DNA from: Chitinophaga pinensis DSM 2588
GTDB taxonomy: Bacteria; Bacteroidota; Bacteroidia; Chitinophagales; Chitinophagaceae
Reading direction: 5' to 3'
NCBI RefSeq assembly: GCF_000024005.1
Contig: NC_013132.1
Span: forward strand, 3,714,001-3,778,000
Length of the DNA: 64,000 nt
Shown here: one piece after another, positions 27,232 through 35,542 of the stretch
Numbering within the stretch: position 1 is the stretch's first letter
Layout: the number at the start of each line of letters is the position of its first letter
Program-made: the position numbers and the translations under genes
The notes under the pieces: model-generated
What the model saw: only the letters and a program-made list of their open reading frames with translations
Databases searched by the model: none
Told to the model about the DNA's origin: nothing

Positions 27232-28350
27232 ATGTCCTTTGAGACAATATGCGCAAAACCTAATTTTGTTGTTATGAAAGAAGGGGTTCTTGTAGTGAAA
27301 AGAAAGACAGAGAAAAAGAAGGTTGTTATTGTGGCTATGACTGGCCGTATGCTAATGGACTTCGTTGGCCCGGCAGACGTATTTACAACTGCCAATATAT
27401 TTTTAAAACACTCCGATATCCATGAAGGATATGATGTTAGGATCGCTTCTCCTACAGCTGAAAAAAAAGTAGTTACAGGAGCAGGTGCAGATATTTTATG
27501 CCAGGTTAGTGCAATTGACATCAGGTCGCGTATCGATACGCTGATTATATCCAATTATGACTCCCATGAATCTTTCACCGAATTGTTCGAACCTTTCTAT
27601 AGATGGCTTTCAAAAAGAACACCCAATAATACAAGGAGGATCGCTTCTGTGTGTGCGGGCGCATTTGCTTTAGCGCAGGCAGGTCTTATCAACAATCATA
27701 AAGTAACAACACACTGGGGACTTAACGAAAAACTACAAAAAACCTATCCACAGCTCAGCGTAGACACGAATCCCTTCTTTGTCAAGGATGGACATATCTA
27801 TACATCAGGCGGGGTATCTTCAGGCATCGACCTGGCTTTGGCTATGGTCGAGGAAGATTTTGGTAAGGAAATAGCTATCCAGGTAGCGAGGGAACTGGTA
27901 GTCTATTTATATAGACCAGGTTATCAAAGCCAGTTTGCTAATCTGTTACCGTCCACGGAAAGTACAGGTCTTAGCCAGAAATTACGAACCTGGGTGCTGG
28001 AACATTTGAATGAACAATTAGATGTGAGAAGGATTGCAGATCACCTGAATATGAGCCCCCGTAATTTTACCAGGGTATTCAATAAGCAGACAGGTTCTTC
28101 CCCGGCAAAATTTGTAGAGAAAGTGCGTGTCGAGCAGGCCAGGAGATTATTGGAGGATACTGACAACTCACTGGAAAGTATTGCAGAAATGTGCGGATTC
28201 GGTGGTCTTAGTTCTCTGCGTCGAACATTTTTAAGGCTGCTAATGACCACTCCGTCCGATTACCGACGGGTATTCAGGAAAGCACTGCGAGATGCCGGCT
28301 TAGGTGAACATTACCCATTGAATATTATCAACCAGCATGAGATGGACTGA
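27232..28350 (+). CDS. GlxA-type transcriptional regulator (DJ-1/PfpI plus AraC HTH)
   Basis: Residues about 28-215 form a DJ-1/PfpI domain with the nucleophile-elbow Cys in RIASVCAGAF (Cys141). Residues about 255-355 are an AraC double helix-turn-helix (LDVRRIADHLNMSPRNFTRV, SLESIAEMCGFGGLSSLRRT). The family senses small metabolites through the DJ-1 fold and activates nearby genes. The gene is divergent from the DUF420/efflux genes and convergent to DoxX/peroxiredoxin-like genes, so either could be its target. Start: the ATG at 27232 is used; the Met at 27274 is a reasonable alternative. Confidence 0.88.
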   Translation: MSFETICAKPNFVVMKEGVLVVKRKTEKKKVVIVAMTGRMLMDFVGPADVFTTANIFLKHSDIHEGYDVRIASPTAEKKVVTGAGADILCQVSAIDIRSRIDTLIISNYDSHESFTELFEPFYRWLSKRTPNNTRRIASVCAGAFALAQAGLINNHKVTTHWGLNEKLQKTYPQLSVDTNPFFVKDGHIYTSGGVSSGIDLALAMVEEDFGKEIAIQVARELVVYLYRPGYQSQFANLLPSTESTGLSQKLRTWVLEHLNEQLDVRRIADHLNMSPRNFTRVFNKQTGSSPAKFVEKVRVEQARRLLEDTDNSLESIAEMCGFGGLSSLRRTFLRLLMTTPSDYRRVFRKALRDAGLGEHYPLNIINQHEMD

Positions 28351-28408
28351 TCATATGCGGTCTTTCCCCTTTTAACTACATCTTCAACTTGTAACCGCGT
28401 ACCCATTA

Positions 28409-28870
28409 TCATGCGCTTCCTCTTTTTATTCCACTATCTGCTGATACTCTTCCTGCTCCATTTATCAATAGAAAAGCAAGAATTCCAATATAGAGCAGAT
28501 TGATTTCATATCCCGGCGGACCGAATATTGGGCCATCCGTATTCAGGCCCGTCGTTTGGATAGTGCTGAAGCCATAACGGATATGTATCGTGAACATTGC
28601 AGTTAACATTACAACGATAAGCGCTGTGGATATAATTCGCGTGAGAAAGCCGAGTATGAGCAACATACCTCCGATTAGTTCCAGATAGGGAACCAAAATA
28701 CTCATGAAGTGGGCATAGGGCGTATGAATTTGTAAAAGTAGTTTTTCAAAACCTGCTGTTCCCCGGCTAATCTTGGCCCAGCCGTGTACAATAAAACCAA
28801 TCCCGGCAATTGTACGTAATCCGGCAACCGACCAATCCGAATATCTATTTCTCTTTAATTTTAGTTGCAT
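28409..28870 (-). CDS. DoxX-family membrane protein
   Basis: A four-helix protein of 153 aa with the DoxX pattern: GLRTIAGIGFIVHGWAKISR at the first helix, LVPYLELIGGMLLILGFLTR at the second, and GYEINLLYIGILAFLLI near the end. DoxX proteins are linked to thiol or redox stress and quinone-linked oxidation. It sits 14 bp behind the thioredoxin-fold gene on the same strand, so the two form an operon, which agrees with a redox role. Confidence 0.85.
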   Translation of the reverse strand: MQLKLKRNRYSDWSVAGLRTIAGIGFIVHGWAKISRGTAGFEKLLLQIHTPYAHFMSILVPYLELIGGMLLILGFLTRIISTALIVVMLTAMFTIHIRYGFSTIQTTGLNTDGPIFGPPGYEINLLYIGILAFLLINGAGRVSADSGIKRGSA

Positions 28871-28884
28871 TATCGCTCACATAT

Positions 28885-29580
28885 TTAGAGATCCTTCCTG
28901 ATGCTATTGGTGACAGCTTTTAATAGATCAGCACTTAATCTTTGTTTAAAGTCAGGGTTGATATATTCGAAATGGATGGTTCCTTTTTTGTCTAATATAA
29001 AAACTGATGGTACGGGTAGTAGCAACGCTGTATCCAGGCCACCAGTTGTTTTAGGCAACATGTTCCAATATGCTTCGGGTGCTTTGTAGGCGATCCCAAA
29101 TTGTTTTGATAGGGATAGATCGGCGTCGGAAAGCAATGTATAGTCCAGTTTTTCTTTTGTTGCAGATTGCATAAGTTCTTCCGGAGTGTCAGTGCTTATT
29201 GCGATTAACTGATATCCCAACTTTTCGAGATCGGGGGCCGCTTGTTGCAAGCCGGAAAGTTGTCTGGAGCAATAGGGACACCAGCCTCCCCGGTAGAACA
29301 CCAGCACGGTCGGTTTTTCCGACACTGCTTTATTGAGGTCGAATTTTTTTCCGGATAAATCGGTCAATATCGCTTTTGGAATCTTTTCCCCGTTTAGTAA
29401 TGGACTGATATCTTCCGGTTTTTGTGGAATGGTGTAAGACATCTGTTGCGGCTCCATTTTGTCCATCATCATTGATGAATCCCTGGATACACGTTGTGCA
29501 TTAGCTACCGTAGCTGTTGTGAAGGATAGCAACAGTGTTATAAAAATTGATCTGGTATTTTCTTTTATGAAACTTTTCAT
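28885..29580 (-). CDS. Exported peroxiredoxin-like/thioredoxin-fold protein
   Basis: The signal peptide (1-29, ending VANAQ) predicts periplasmic location. Residues about 55-225 form an AhpC/TSA-like thioredoxin fold with the active-site CxxC in FYRGGWCPYCSRQL (Cys101, Cys104), the signature of the peroxiredoxin-like family, and the typical DTPEE, FGIAY and GTIHFEY segments. It probably reduces peroxides or disulfides in the periplasm. It is followed after 14 bp by the DoxX gene. Confidence 0.85.
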   Translation of the reverse strand: MKSFIKENTRSIFITLLLSFTTATVANAQRVSRDSSMMMDKMEPQQMSYTIPQKPEDISPLLNGEKIPKAILTDLSGKKFDLNKAVSEKPTVLVFYRGGWCPYCSRQLSGLQQAAPDLEKLGYQLIAISTDTPEELMQSATKEKLDYTLLSDADLSLSKQFGIAYKAPEAYWNMLPKTTGGLDTALLLPVPSVFILDKKGTIHFEYINPDFKQRLSADLLKAVTNSIRKDL

Positions 29581-29825
29581 CTTGCAATATTCTTTAGTTC
29601 GACAATTATGATAGCATTTCTTTTTGTTAGTTAAAGATAGGTCTGTTCATTGCTTGTAGAGATATCTGTATTTCCTTTTGTATTGCCCATATTTCCCGAT
29701 TACGTTTTATCTCCATACCATTTTGCATCGAATGGGACTTTAGAAACAGCGAATGATTACCTGCTTGCTTTAGATATAAATAGTGTATATTTTGCTTTCA
29801 AATTAACCCCTAAAACCCTATAATC

Positions 29826-30137
29826 ATGTCCATGTGGGAAATTGAAAGCCTGGTAGAAGAAGGAATTAACCTGGTTGATAAAATAGACACAACAAACGAA
29901 AAGAAAATTCAATTGATTGGGAACCTGTATGCTATACAGGACCAGCACGATTGTTCATTCACGAACTTCAGAGTAATGCCTGTTCTGCTCAAGACAGGTT
30001 ATACGAAAACGATCGACTGCACAGAGCACCCTGATTATAAAGGAAATGAAGCCTATTTTGAGAAACTCCTCAAAAAAAAGGACATTGAGTTTATTAACCG
30101 GGATATTAAAAAGAAATGGAATCCATCTGCGAAATGA
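29826..30137 (+). CDS. Hypothetical protein, N-terminal part of an apparently frameshifted gene
   Basis: Family not recognised. It is an acidic, helical 103-aa product without a signal peptide. The reading stops after WNPSAK, but the +1 frame continues immediately with LRNDVVAYFDP, a smooth continuation of the same kind of sequence. The ORF and the one overlapping it (30046-30528) are best read as one ~235-aa gene split by a one-base insertion near 30120-30137. It may be an immunity-type protein like those further along (inference from neighbourhood). Confidence 0.5.
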   Translation: MSMWEIESLVEEGINLVDKIDTTNEKKIQLIGNLYAIQDQHDCSFTNFRVMPVLLKTGYTKTIDCTEHPDYKGNEAYFEKLLKKKDIEFINRDIKKKWNPSAK

Positions 30138-30528
30138 CGTAGTTGCTTATTTTGATCCGATGGACAAGCAGATCTACATCGATTTTGGTTCTCCGTTGAG
30201 AAAAGGTGAGCCAACGTTGGAGTTAATGTATGCTTATGATCTCGGAATATACCTGATCCGCGAGGCAGATAAACTGAAGGAAAAGGAACGGGTGTATGAA
30301 TGGACAGCTTTTCTTATTGCATACGGTGAGGATGATGACACAGAAAAGTTAATTAAAAAGTATTTCAAGGAGATCAAAAAGATCTGGTCAAAGTATGACT
30401 ATTCAGATTATGAGCCAATACATGAATCCCTGACTTTATCGAGAGAGGTGCTGGATGATGCAGATGATTGGAAAAATACATTTGAGGATGGAAGAGAGGA
30501 TTTACTCGATTGGTTTTTTGACGAATAG
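30046..30528 (+). CDS. Hypothetical protein, C-terminal part of the frameshifted gene
   Basis: Family not recognised. The frame opens inside the previous ORF. The part that looks authentic begins around 30125 (LRNDVVAYFDPMDKQIYIDF) and runs to the stop. If expressed alone, the ATG at 30160 (MDKQIYIDFG) is the likely start. The product is acidic and helical (SREVLDDADDWKNTFEDGRE, LLDWFFDE). No membrane segment. See the preceding entry for the frameshift argument. Confidence 0.55.
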   Translation: MKPILRNSSKKRTLSLLTGILKRNGIHLRNDVVAYFDPMDKQIYIDFGSPLRKGEPTLELMYAYDLGIYLIREADKLKEKERVYEWTAFLIAYGEDDDTEKLIKKYFKEIKKIWSKYDYSDYEPIHESLTLSREVLDDADDWKNTFEDGREDLLDWFFDE

Positions 30529-30576
30529 CAGATTTATAACATTGAGTTCCCTGGTTTTCAATACAGGAGCTGCTAA

Positions 30577-30615
30577 GAAACGGTGTTCTGCTAATAGCGA
30601 ACGCCGTTTCCTGTT
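30577..30615. terminator. Terminator hairpin after the frameshifted hypothetical gene
   Basis: A 12-bp stem, GAAACGGTGTTC...GAACGCCGTTTC with one G-T pair, 10-nt loop, then CTGTTT. It lies 49 bp after the stop and also faces the truncated dehydrogenase remnant. Confidence 0.65.
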
Positions 30616-30653
30616 TATATATGTACCAGCGCCACGATGGTGTCGCTGGCATC

Positions 30654-30860
30654 TCAGGCCAGGGTGTTGGGATCTTTGCTTAAAATGTCCGGATTGTAAA
30701 TGCCGTCAACGATAGACTTGTCTCTGTAATTAATAGATACAGCATTTACCCTGATAAGCAGGTCATTCGACCCTGGCTGCGGAATTGCGATAGCATCCAA
30801 ATGGAGGTGTTTGATGCCGAGCTGATGTAGTCTCCGCGCCTTTATTTTGTGCGTAGCCAT
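30654..30860 (-). pseudogene. Truncated zinc-type (MDR) alcohol dehydrogenase, N-terminal remnant
   Basis: The 68 residues (ARRLHQLGIKHLHLDAIAIP, then LLIRVNAVSINYRDKSIVDG and YNP) match the start of the MDR/NAD(P)-dependent alcohol dehydrogenase family, which is normally ~330 aa. The reading leaves the family after YNP and stops 15 residues later. The catalytic and Rossmann domains are absent. This is a deletion remnant. Confidence 0.7.
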
Positions 30861-31080
30861 AAAAAACTGATTAATTGACGGGCAAAATTTGGGGTATCGG
30901 CACGGCTAAATATGCGGATATCAATCCAAAAACTGCAAAAATCAAACAATAGATCTTATTTTATTTTGCCTCTTTTTGCAATCATTTTAGTAGCATTGCA
31001 GATCTTATAGAAAGATGCTGTACCCATGGGAGATAGAATCTGATCACATTTGAGAGCATATATCCCCTGATTGTCTTCCA

Positions 31081-31761
31081 ATGTCTATGAAAATTATGAG
31101 CGAGAAAGAACATATCCTGACTGCCCTATCTGGTTTTAAACGCAGAGACAAATTTTCCTACGGTGTATTTCAGGAACGAGGTTTAAACCCTTCTGATGAT
31201 GAGCTGTGCCAGTGGTTACAGACGCAGATGAATATATGTACCGATCAGTTGATTGCCGCAGTAGAGGAGGATCTTAATGAGAGGAAATTATCGAAGATCC
31301 TTAAAACCAGCCTGGAAAATCTTGATGCTTCCTACTTTGATACAGAAGAGCGTGGGCTGATCTGTGACTATTATTATGAATTGTCGCGGATCGTTGATGC
31401 CGATATAAAACATGATCTGAATAGTTGGCTGCATGGTATGATACTGGGCGCAATGCTTAGAATAAGCAACCTGCTAAAGCGACAGGAGAAAATTATAGAA
31501 ACGATAGAACAGCCCTGTACGAGCTGTAACTTACCGTTGCGCACTTCTATCCTGTGCAAAGAACCGAGCATCCCGGATTTCAGCTGGTCTATTATACGTT
31601 GTAATAACTGTAACGAGTATAATTTATTATCAGTAGGACCTGGTGTCAAACAATTCAGATTTGAGAATCATGCATCCATTGAACAATTGTCGAAGGCTGA
31701 CTATAGTGAAGAAGACGCGAAAGTGAGGTTGGAGCAGATAAAGTATTTCCGGAAGAAATAG
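31081..31761 (+). CDS. Hypothetical protein with C-terminal zinc-ribbon-like motif
   Basis: Family not recognised. It is a 226-aa soluble protein. The first ~140 residues are helical and acidic. Residues about 147-185 contain two CxxC pairs (CTSC and CNNC) about 30 residues apart, which could bind one zinc ion as a ribbon. The N-terminus has two closely spaced Met; the first (31081) is used, and the Met at residue 6 is possible. It is followed after 6 bp by another hypothetical gene, so the two are probably co-transcribed. Role unknown. Confidence 0.55.
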   Translation: MSMKIMSEKEHILTALSGFKRRDKFSYGVFQERGLNPSDDELCQWLQTQMNICTDQLIAAVEEDLNERKLSKILKTSLENLDASYFDTEERGLICDYYYELSRIVDADIKHDLNSWLHGMILGAMLRISNLLKRQEKIIETIEQPCTSCNLPLRTSILCKEPSIPDFSWSIIRCNNCNEYNLLSVGPGVKQFRFENHASIEQLSKADYSEEDAKVRLEQIKYFRKK

Positions 31762-31767
31762 CGGCAT

Positions 31768-32250
31768 ATGGCACAGAAAACGGACCAATTTCTTAAAGAG
31801 AGGTATATATGTAAGGTCCGGCAATTTCCTGGATTGTCGGAATTTAATTGCTTGTTTGACGACCTGGCAGTTGAACAACAAGCAGCATTGTCATCACATA
31901 TCGATGAGTCATTAATGGGAGTCCCTGTTCTGTTTTTCACAAAGCCAGGTGGTGAATGGACTTTGTTATGTACCCGACAAGTAGTGGGTTTTGATGGAAA
32001 GACTTATTGTGCAGTCCTACTTAGTGATATTGAAGGGTTCTACCCAGCGGAGCTGATCGGATTAGATGGAAAAGAGAGTTTACGCAAAGTAAGGGAAGGT
32101 GGAAAGAAGGAGTTTAATCAGCTTTCAGTAAGGATCAGAAACAGAGCACCTATTATACTTCATGCGAACAAAGGTGCAGATTTTCATGAGATGTGTGGTG
32201 TTTTATTGATGGCGGCGAGATTGAATAACTGGGCCGGAGGTGCTTTGTAG
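31768..32250 (+). CDS. Hypothetical soluble protein
   Basis: Family not recognised. A 160-aa alpha/beta product with no signal peptide or membrane helix; the central part (VPVLFFTKPGGEWTLLCTRQ, then GKTYCAVLLSDIEGF) is beta-rich and the C-terminus helical. It starts 6 bp after the zinc-ribbon-like gene, so they form a pair. The pattern of a two-gene unit of small soluble proteins beside tRNA-Lys is typical of accessory cargo. Confidence 0.5.
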   Translation: MAQKTDQFLKERYICKVRQFPGLSEFNCLFDDLAVEQQAALSSHIDESLMGVPVLFFTKPGGEWTLLCTRQVVGFDGKTYCAVLLSDIEGFYPAELIGLDGKESLRKVREGGKKEFNQLSVRIRNRAPIILHANKGADFHEMCGVLLMAARLNNWAGGAL

Positions 32251-32317
32251 ATAAGGTTTTGAGCATGTTCGATAAGTCATGTGATGAAATATTTGAAGGA
32301 GTTTTTTTAAAAAGGTG

Positions 32318-32347
32318 TTGTTTATAAAATATATTATCCTATCTTTG
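32318..32347 (+). promoter_or_regulatory. Bacteroidota-type promoter of tRNA-Lys
   Basis: The -7 element TATCTTTG (32340-32347) fits the Bacteroidota consensus TAnnTTTG exactly. A TTG at 32318-32320, 19 bp upstream, fits the -33 element. It ends 26 bp before the tRNA. Confidence 0.75.
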
Positions 32348-32373
32348 CACTCCCAATTACAAAAAGAAGGAAT

Positions 32374-32446
32374 GATTCCGTAGCTCAGTTGGTAGAGCAA
32401 TACACTTTTAATGTATGGGTCCTGGGTTCGAGTCCCAGCGGGATCA
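32374..32446 (+). tRNA. tRNA-Lys (anticodon TTT)
   Basis: A 73-nt cloverleaf can be folded by hand: acceptor GATTCCG/CGGGATC (7 pairs, one G-T), D-arm GCTC...GAGC, anticodon arm ATACA-CTTTTAA-TGTAT with anticodon TTT, T-arm CTGGG-TTCGAGT-CCCAG, discriminator A. CCA is not encoded. Its 3' end and terminator are echoed by direct repeats at 15.9 and 19.2 kb, so it may serve or have served as an integration site. Confidence 0.93.
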
Positions 32447-32455
32447 CGAAAAAAT

Positions 32456-32496
32456 TAACAGCTTCAAGTTCAATGACTTGGAGCTGTTAGTTTTTT
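32456..32496 (+). terminator. Intrinsic terminator of tRNA-Lys
   Basis: A 14-bp stem (TAACAGCTTCAAGT with ACTTGGAGCTGTTA, one G-T pair), 6-nt loop, then GTTTTTT. The inner part of the hairpin (GCTTCAAG...CTTGGAGC) is the same as in the repeats at 16.04 and 19.30 kb. Confidence 0.85.
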
Positions 32497-32567
32497 ACGG
32501 AGTATCTTTAATGTCTTTATTATCAACTGCCTTTTGGGGATCAAGTTGAATTCTTGGGGGATTGCCA

Positions 32568-32752
32568 TTAGGAATATAATTTAACGAGCCTAAAAAGGAA
32601 GAAGTTCACGTCCCTTACTCCTCTCATAGCGTTTCTAAATGATTTTACCTTCGCATTAAATGATTCTGCCGCCGCATTGGTGGCCCGGTTATTAAAGAAT
32701 TTCAGGATATCCAGATAATGGTTTTGTACAGTCCTGGACATCACCTCCGTTC
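32568..32752 (-). pseudogene. ISL3-type transposase C-terminal remnant
   Basis: Translating the minus strand gives NHYLDILKFFNNRATNAAAE, then SFNAKVKSFRNAMRGVRDVN and FFLFRLVKLYS, then a stop. This is the characteristic end of DDE ISL3-type transposases (N-R-x-T-N-A-x-A-E-S-F-N-A-K). Only ~60 codons remain; the rest of the element is gone. It lies about 70 bp behind the tRNA-Lys terminator. Confidence 0.8.
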
Positions 32753-32833
32753 ATCCATTCTCCTAATGAGGAGCAATGTTAGCGAGCGTACTTCGTTTTC
32801 CGGTTTGATAAATCAGCAGTAATGCCATGGGCA

Positions 32834-33502
32834 TTACTGCTGGTCTGGAGAGAAATCAACGTGGTCGAATGGGTAGAAGTCTCCTGAATCGCCTACGCAT
32901 TTAATGAATATTTCTTTTGGAATTTCGTTAGAAAAATCAATTTTCGTAATGGCGTTACAATCTTGCTGACCTGAGAAAACCAGGGTGGTGCCTTCCACTC
33001 TCACCGGAAGTGAAAGGGTGTCCTGTACCGCATAGTCCCCTAAGTAGTTATTATGCTGATCGTATAATAATACTGCTCCGGTGTAATGTGCCTTGCGACT
33101 GTCAAAACCGCCGGTTATGTTTATCAGGTTGAGAAACTTTAACGTTGTATCACTTTTCGTCTTTATAGATCCTATGTACGTCATCCTGTATCTGGTGCGG
33201 TCAGGATCGCCTTTGATCTCATACTCGAACTGTTTTCCTACTTCGCCCTTTTCTACTACCTGTTTGGGGTAGTCAGTGTTCTGAGAACAGGCTGTTAAGA
33301 AGATCTGAATAAGCGAGCACACTAAAAATGCAGCCTTACTATTGTACAACGCTATTTTCCCTGTGCCGGATCTGGCGCTGATGGAGTCTGTCCTTTTAGC
33401 GCCTGCACCATCAGCACTTGTACTGCCAGATGCTGAGCTGGTAAAACCTGCGTTGCTAAAACTATCTTTACTAAACGGGCTTACTAAAAATGGTGTTTTC
33501 AT
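32834..33502 (-). CDS. Hypothetical membrane-anchored or lipoprotein-like protein with odd N-terminus
   Basis: Family not recognised. Residues about 50-72 (KIALYNSKAAFLVCSLIQIF, then LTACSQ) read like a lipoprotein signal with a lipobox LTAC, but ~49 Ser/Gly/Ala-rich residues precede it (SNAGFTSSASGSTSADGAGA). Either the real start is an internal non-ATG codon, or the N-terminus comes from another gene through a deletion fusion. The mature part (about 75-222) is beta-rich and would be extracytoplasmic. It is preceded by a 93-aa gene 16 bp upstream on the same strand. Confidence 0.5.
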   Translation of the reverse strand: MKTPFLVSPFSKDSFSNAGFTSSASGSTSADGAGAKRTDSISARSGTGKIALYNSKAAFLVCSLIQIFLTACSQNTDYPKQVVEKGEVGKQFEYEIKGDPDRTRYRMTYIGSIKTKSDTTLKFLNLINITGGFDSRKAHYTGAVLLYDQHNNYLGDYAVQDTLSLPVRVEGTTLVFSGQQDCNAITKIDFSNEIPKEIFIKCVGDSGDFYPFDHVDFSPDQQ

Positions 33503-33518
33503 ACGTGCATTTATGTTT

Positions 33519-33800
33519 TTATTTGATTATTTGTGCGTTTTTTTGATGCTCTGGAATTGTTAGCTGTGGAGACCTGCTAAGCCACTCTCTGGCTCCTCTC
33601 GACATTGAGTTATATTGCTCTTCCGCCTTCTTCAGTAACTGCTCTATCTGCTCCACGTAGTACTCGTTGCCGCCACCGTTGTAATTTTTAACAGCTTTAG
33701 TTTTGGATAAGATAAACATAAAATCGGCTGTAGGCTGCAGCTTCTTTTGTGTCAGCCAGTATGGTCCATATTTAGGGTGTTCCATTTTTAAGTTAATCAA
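33519..33800 (-). CDS. Small hypothetical protein
   Basis: Family not recognised. A 93-aa charged soluble product with many Lys/Glu (YYVEQIEQLLKKAEEQYNSM). The Met at residue 6 (33785) is an equally good start. It lies 16 bp before the lipoprotein-like gene and 12 bp after the LanC-like fragment on the same strand. Confidence 0.45.
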   Translation of the reverse strand: MINLKMEHPKYGPYWLTQKKLQPTADFMFILSKTKAVKNYNGGGNEYYVEQIEQLLKKAEEQYNSMSRGAREWLSRSPQLTIPEHQKNAQIIK

Positions 33801-33812
33801 TACCTGAATAAT

Positions 33813-34124
33813 TCAGGTGGCACGATCGAGCCATTTTTCTTCATTCAAGATACTATAAGCTTCCAAATATATTTCTCCTAAGCCTGTTAGTCCATGGCAT
33901 TGTGTGAGATTGTTATCTATTACGTGAGGTGTGTGCATATTAAAGGCCATTGTCGCGTACCATTTATAGATTGGATTTTCCGTGACTTTATAAGCTTTTA
34001 AAAAGGCCATAGCAATACCCTGAGTTCCCTCACACCACCAGTAATCCATTTCATTCTCTTTTTTCCCTTTCCAATCAATACAATCCGTACCATACTTTTT
34101 TGATTTACAAATAAGATACCTCAA
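33813..34124 (-). pseudogene. LanC-like fragment
   Basis: The translated piece has WWCEGTQGIAMAFLKAYK and LTQCHGLTGLGEIYLEAY. These match the two C-terminal zinc-site motifs of lanthionine synthetase C-like proteins (W-C-x-G-x-x-G and C-H-G). LanC-like proteins are ~400 aa; only ~100 residues are left here, with no proper start (TTG at best). All three putative zinc ligands (Cys, Cys-His) are kept, but the rest of the barrel is missing. Probable decayed gene. Confidence 0.65.
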
Positions 34125-34251
34125 GCCGCTATTTCAGTTCTGATGTGATGTTTAGTGATGCCTCCTTTCTAAGATTGAAAAACGTGATGATGTTATATCA
34201 CCTGCCTAAGTCACTGGCGAATAAAATTGCTTACTTCATCTAAAGTATTAA

Positions 34252-34362
34252 AATCCATCATCTTACCTGATTGATCCAAGCGGGAAAATTGTTGCCAAAA
34301 ATTTTCGGGGCGAACAATTCCAGCAAGAGCTGGAATCCATATTCAGCCAGGTTCAGAAATAA
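34252..34362 (+). pseudogene. TlpA/thioredoxin-like C-terminal remnant
   Basis: Reading the plus strand in the frame ending at the 34360 stop gives PSSYLIDPSGKIVAKNFRGE, then QFQQELESIF. This is the typical end of TlpA-family disulfide oxidoreductases (cis-Pro loop, then LIDPSGKIVA). An in-frame stop sits directly upstream at 34249. No catalytic CxxC part is present. The rest of 34125-34530 shows no gene. Confidence 0.65.
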
Positions 34363-34530
34363 AGTAGGAAGAGTAGGGGCGGGAGCTTATATAACTTCTC
34401 GTATCTCATTCCGAATACCCTAACGCTAAAGATGTATTCCTACCCGGGCTGCGATGTATTGTCTGTTTCAATCATATTATATGGATGTTGTAGTATATTC
34501 GCATACAACTTTAAAATATAAGAATACCTT

Positions 34531-34875
34531 ATGCCTGATTTTAAGCTTTGGCTGGAATTTGAAGCAGTGGACTACGGCGATTATGATGTTGAAAACGAGT
34601 TTTGCAACATTCATGTTGATACCAAAGAAGGAATACGTTATGGTATAAACGTCTGGACATTTAAATACCTTGAGACGTCAAGACTAATCGATCAGCAGAA
34701 TGGAGAGAATTTGAATGGAGCCTATGTCCGTCCTCCTGATCTGTTTGTTAAAGAACTGACCCGTGAGTGTATCGAAAAGGTCATCGAAGATTTGTTAAAG
34801 ATAGGTCGCCTTGAAAATTTACTAAATCCCAGCGTTTATGTAGGATCATTGAATAATATTGTGGACGAAGATTGA
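34531..34875 (+). CDS. Hypothetical small protein, immunity-like
   Basis: Family not firmly recognised. A 114-aa acidic protein: a beta-rich first half (FKLWLEFEAVDYGDYDVENE, then INVWTFKYL) and a helical end. The W/F/D-rich beta pattern is common among small immunity proteins of polymorphic-toxin systems. It stands in a row of small plus-strand genes without toxin genes nearby. Confidence 0.5.
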   Translation: MPDFKLWLEFEAVDYGDYDVENEFCNIHVDTKEGIRYGINVWTFKYLETSRLIDQQNGENLNGAYVRPPDLFVKELTRECIEKVIEDLLKIGRLENLLNPSVYVGSLNNIVDED

Positions 34876-35075
34876 GTTTTGTTCTGACGGATTCTAAATT
34901 ACAGCTTATGTCGATTTTTTTTTGTGATGTACCATTGGGTATAGCAACAAAGCATGAATAAACGATCAATTTTGTGCTCAAGGTGTTTATCAGATATCAT
35001 CACAATTGATTTGATAATTCTTTACTTCTTTCTCATATTTATTGTCTTTTTTTATACAACTCTTCTTTAAATAAT

Positions 35076-35333
35076 ATGGATGATTTAACAAATGACGCTC
35101 TTGAAATAAATAGCAAGGAAGATTTTCTGGCTTTTTTTGATAAACTCATTACACAATTCGAAACAAATCCTCAATCATGGGAAAATAAGGATCTACGCAG
35201 CTATCTGAACGCTATGTACAGTTGGATAGAGGATATGAATGGATTTTATAAAAATACTGGATTGCCAATTCCTCAGCATGTAGATTGGAAGACATTTGGT
35301 CACATATTAATTGCTGCTACAATGTATGAATAG
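35076..35333 (+). CDS. Small DUF7660-like protein, immunity-like
   Basis: An 85-aa acidic helical product whose pattern (SKEDFLAFFDKLITQFE, WENKDLRSYLNAMYSWIEDM) resembles the DUF7660 family, small proteins often found in orphan immunity clusters. No signal peptide. It is followed 19 bp later by a tiny membrane protein. A role as an immunity protein is inferred from family context only. Confidence 0.5.
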   Translation: MDDLTNDALEINSKEDFLAFFDKLITQFETNPQSWENKDLRSYLNAMYSWIEDMNGFYKNTGLPIPQHVDWKTFGHILIAATMYE

Positions 35334-35352
35334 TCGCATAAGCTACTGGTAA

Positions 35353-35541
35353 ATGAAAAATATAGGAATATTTTTAAAAGGCGCCGTTTTCGGTGGATTC
35401 ATTGTATATGTATTCTTTTTTTTCTTTTCAAAGGAATGGCGGGTCAAGAGGCAAAAGGATCTCTGGGACAGACGAGTAAGGGAATTTCGCGCTGATACGT
35501 CGAGGAAACATCACTACGAATATCCTGCTAAAATTAAGTAA
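35353..35541 (+). CDS. Tiny single-pass membrane protein
   Basis: A 62-aa ORF: one strongly hydrophobic helix at about 7-26 (FLKGAVFGGFIVYVFFFFFS) and a basic cytosolic tail (RVKRQKDLWDRR). It ends one base before the next gene, so translation is probably coupled. Function unknown. Confidence 0.45.
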   Translation: MKNIGIFLKGAVFGGFIVYVFFFFFSKEWRVKRQKDLWDRRVREFRADTSRKHHYEYPAKIK

Positions 35542-35542
35542 A

